From Mucilaginibacter pallidiroseus (GTDB lineage Bacteria; Bacteroidota; Bacteroidia; Sphingobacteriales; Sphingobacteriaceae), in NCBI RefSeq assembly GCF_007846085.1, contig NZ_VOEJ01000004.1, positions 248,001 to 312,000 on the forward strand: 64,000 nucleotides of DNA, given 5' to 3'. The translations under genes were made by a program, and so were the position numbers. Below the pieces are notes generated by a model. That model had not been told where the DNA came from and made no database searches. It saw only the letters and a program-made list of their open reading frames with translations. The first letter of the stretch is position 1; every line of letters begins with the position of its first letter. Of this stretch, positions 62,257-64,000 are shown piece after piece.

Positions 62257-62349
62257 TTCCGTCCCTTTCAAGGGACGGCAATGAAGCATTTGAAAAGGAA
62301 CGACGATAAATTGATTGTAAATTTCATTGCCGTTAGCTTTAGCTAACGG
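62257..62349. repeat. Compound palindromic element with two hairpins
   Basis: Hairpin 1: CCGTCCCTT and AAGGGACGG (62259-62278). Hairpin 2: CCGTTAGCT and AGCTAACGG (62330-62349). Between them GGCAATGAA and TTTCATTGCC are inverted copies, so the whole unit is symmetric. It sits between convergent genes, may end both transcripts, and differs from the other repeats. Confidence 0.7.
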
Positions 62350-62352
62350 TTA

Positions 62353-63546
62353 CTATACATTCTCAAATTCTTGTCTGGACGATCGCTTGGTGCTGAATAA
62401 CCCGAGACTCATGATAATACTTGTACCTAATATTACAACAAATAATAAGCCTGTACCCAGCATGTGGATCTTGATATCTGCAGGCACGCTGTAGTAAAGC
62501 AATACACTGATAAGGCCTCGTGGCACAATTACCAGTTCGGGCATCATAACTCCCTTTAAAACACCCTTCAGGTACACAAAGCGCACAAAGTAAATAATAA
62601 GCAATACCAGACCGCCATTAACCAATACGGCAATTTCCTGCAGTTGGTAAACATTCATAGTATAGCCAAATACAATAAAAAAGAAGGTGCGCATAATAAA
62701 GGCACTCTCGGCCGATAGCTGGAACAGTTGTTTAATATCCTTGCTTAGAGATGGATAGATAAATATCTTTTTGAACCAGTTGCCCGGGATCTGTTCGGCA
62801 TTATTGAGGAAGAGCCCCAAGGCCAGCACAATAATCAGCGACGACAAATGGAACGACTGGCCAATGCTGTAAACCAATATCAGTATGGATATAATAAGGA
62901 ATGACTTTATATGATGGGTAAGCCGCCCAATAAGGTAGAGGAGAAGCAAGCAAGAGCCAATGGCTACAAGTAATATCAGCGCAAGCTCGGCACCAAGCTT
63001 AGCAAACGATGATATGTTAATTTGCTTGTTGCTAAGCATAAAATTGAACAGCACAACCGTAAGTATATCCGAAAAGGATGACTCATAAATAATAAATTCT
63101 TTCTTTTCCTTACTCAGGCTTGATGCTGAGGGTATGGCAATTGCCGAGCTTACCACGCAAAAAGGTATAGCGTTTATAAAACAGCGGTATACGCTTTCGC
63201 CGCTTATATAACAAAATGCGGCTGTAATAAGTGCAGCCGTTACAAGCAGTATGGTAAGTGCCGATAGGAACGACTTTTTTATGACCGTGTTTTTGTCACT
63301 GCTATATTTAAGCTCGAGGGCACCTTCAAAAACAATCAGGATAAGGCCAAGCGTGCCCAGCGCAGGCAAAATAGTCTGAAAGTTGATGTTACGCCAGCCA
63401 AAATAATCGCTGGTAAGGCGAATGCCGATGCCCAAAAAAAGCAGTAATATCACCGACGGTATTTTGGTTTTACCGGCAATCAAATCAAACAGGTAAGAAA
63501 ATATCACCAGTCCGCTTAATATTATTAACGATGCGTATGTAGTCAA
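62353..63546 (-). CDS. Cation:proton antiporter (CPA family)
   Basis: 397 residues with about 11-12 transmembrane helices. The N-terminal LSGLVIFSYLFDLIAGKTKIPSVILLLFLGIGI and the VFEGALELKYS segment are typical of Na+/H+ or K+/H+ antiporters. No TrkA-type cytosolic domain is attached. It exchanges a monovalent cation for protons across the inner membrane. Single gene. Confidence 0.88.
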   Translation of the reverse strand: MTTYASLIILSGLVIFSYLFDLIAGKTKIPSVILLLFLGIGIRLTSDYFGWRNINFQTILPALGTLGLILIVFEGALELKYSSDKNTVIKKSFLSALTILLVTAALITAAFCYISGESVYRCFINAIPFCVVSSAIAIPSASSLSKEKKEFIIYESSFSDILTVVLFNFMLSNKQINISSFAKLGAELALILLVAIGSCLLLLYLIGRLTHHIKSFLIISILILVYSIGQSFHLSSLIIVLALGLFLNNAEQIPGNWFKKIFIYPSLSKDIKQLFQLSAESAFIMRTFFFIVFGYTMNVYQLQEIAVLVNGGLVLLIIYFVRFVYLKGVLKGVMMPELVIVPRGLISVLLYYSVPADIKIHMLGTGLLFVVILGTSIIMSLGLFSTKRSSRQEFENV

Positions 63547-63714
63547 ACTATCTGCTTAAGTAAATAGCAAAGTTAAAACTATTTTTAACGAAGCCATTGT
63601 AACAACAGTAGCTTGTAAGCCCGCCGATATTCATTTATAAGTAATTTAAACCTTGTTGCGGTTATTTTACCAAACCGTGTATTTACAATTGCTGTTAGTA
63701 TTGATATTTGTTAA

Positions 63715-64000
<286 letters not shown>

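Overview
The window comes from a Bacteroidota chromosome, most likely family Sphingobacteriaceae (a Mucilaginibacter/Pedobacter-like organism). This is inferred from gene content: a type IX secretion plug protein, a lipid-anchored TamL, a TonB receptor with a carboxypeptidase-D-like N-terminal domain, a DUF922-type exported protein and a four-helix-bundle (S23) insertion gene. Promoters of the form TTTG-N18/19-TAnnTTTG point the same way. I see no prophage, CRISPR array, insertion sequence or rRNA; both window edges cut genes.

Layout. 1-4.5 kb: a TPR protein and an outer-membrane barrel protein in one operon. 4.7-6.3 kb: an exported HExxH protein and a lone receiver domain, then about 640 bases without a gene. 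6.9-12.7 kb: M16 peptidase, nucleotidyltransferase, M42 aminopeptidase, GNAT. 12.8-17.8 kb: small exported protein, SulP transporter, pruA, SGNH hydrolase. 17.9-22.7 kb: a TonB receptor and a beta-helix lipoprotein behind a striking phased operator that resembles a Pho box, with an XRE regulator upstream. 22.8-26.9 kb: metallo-beta-lactamase/rhodanese protein, an AT-rich gene remnant, M13 peptidase. 27.2-35.4 kb: valS, hybrid kinase, HsdR-N domain protein, holA, an SPFH-like lipoprotein, DUF3140, EVE. 35.4-46.3 kb: thioesterase, T9SS plug, two tandem membrane paralogues, ABC-F protein, SGNH hydrolase, pyrD, tRNA-Cys with a small basic ORF, RNA methyltransferase and TamL. 46.4-64 kb: TspO, then phenylalanine/tyrosine catabolism genes (hppD, hmgA, fumarylacetoacetase, aromatic amino acid hydroxylase) mixed with polyamine genes (N-carbamoylputrescine amidase, agmatine deiminase), a LytS/LytTR signalling operon, an SDR enzyme, a cation/proton antiporter and the start of an old-yellow-enzyme gene.

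How genes work together. The four aromatic genes cover phenylalanine to tyrosine, 4-hydroxyphenylpyruvate to homogentisate to maleylacetoacetate, and fumarylacetoacetate cleavage; the transaminase and the isomerase are not in the window. Agmatine deiminase and N-carbamoylputrescine amidase convert agmatine to putrescine, and an S23 element sits between them.

Two genome-wide themes stand out. First, short palindromic or terminal-repeat elements lie against gene starts and appear to have become coding sequence in three genes (T9SS plug, hppD, agmatine deiminase). Second, several promoters place the -7 box only 4-7 bases before the ATG, which predicts leaderless mRNAs. Starts were moved inward from the longest frame where a signal peptide, promoter or family N-terminus required it.
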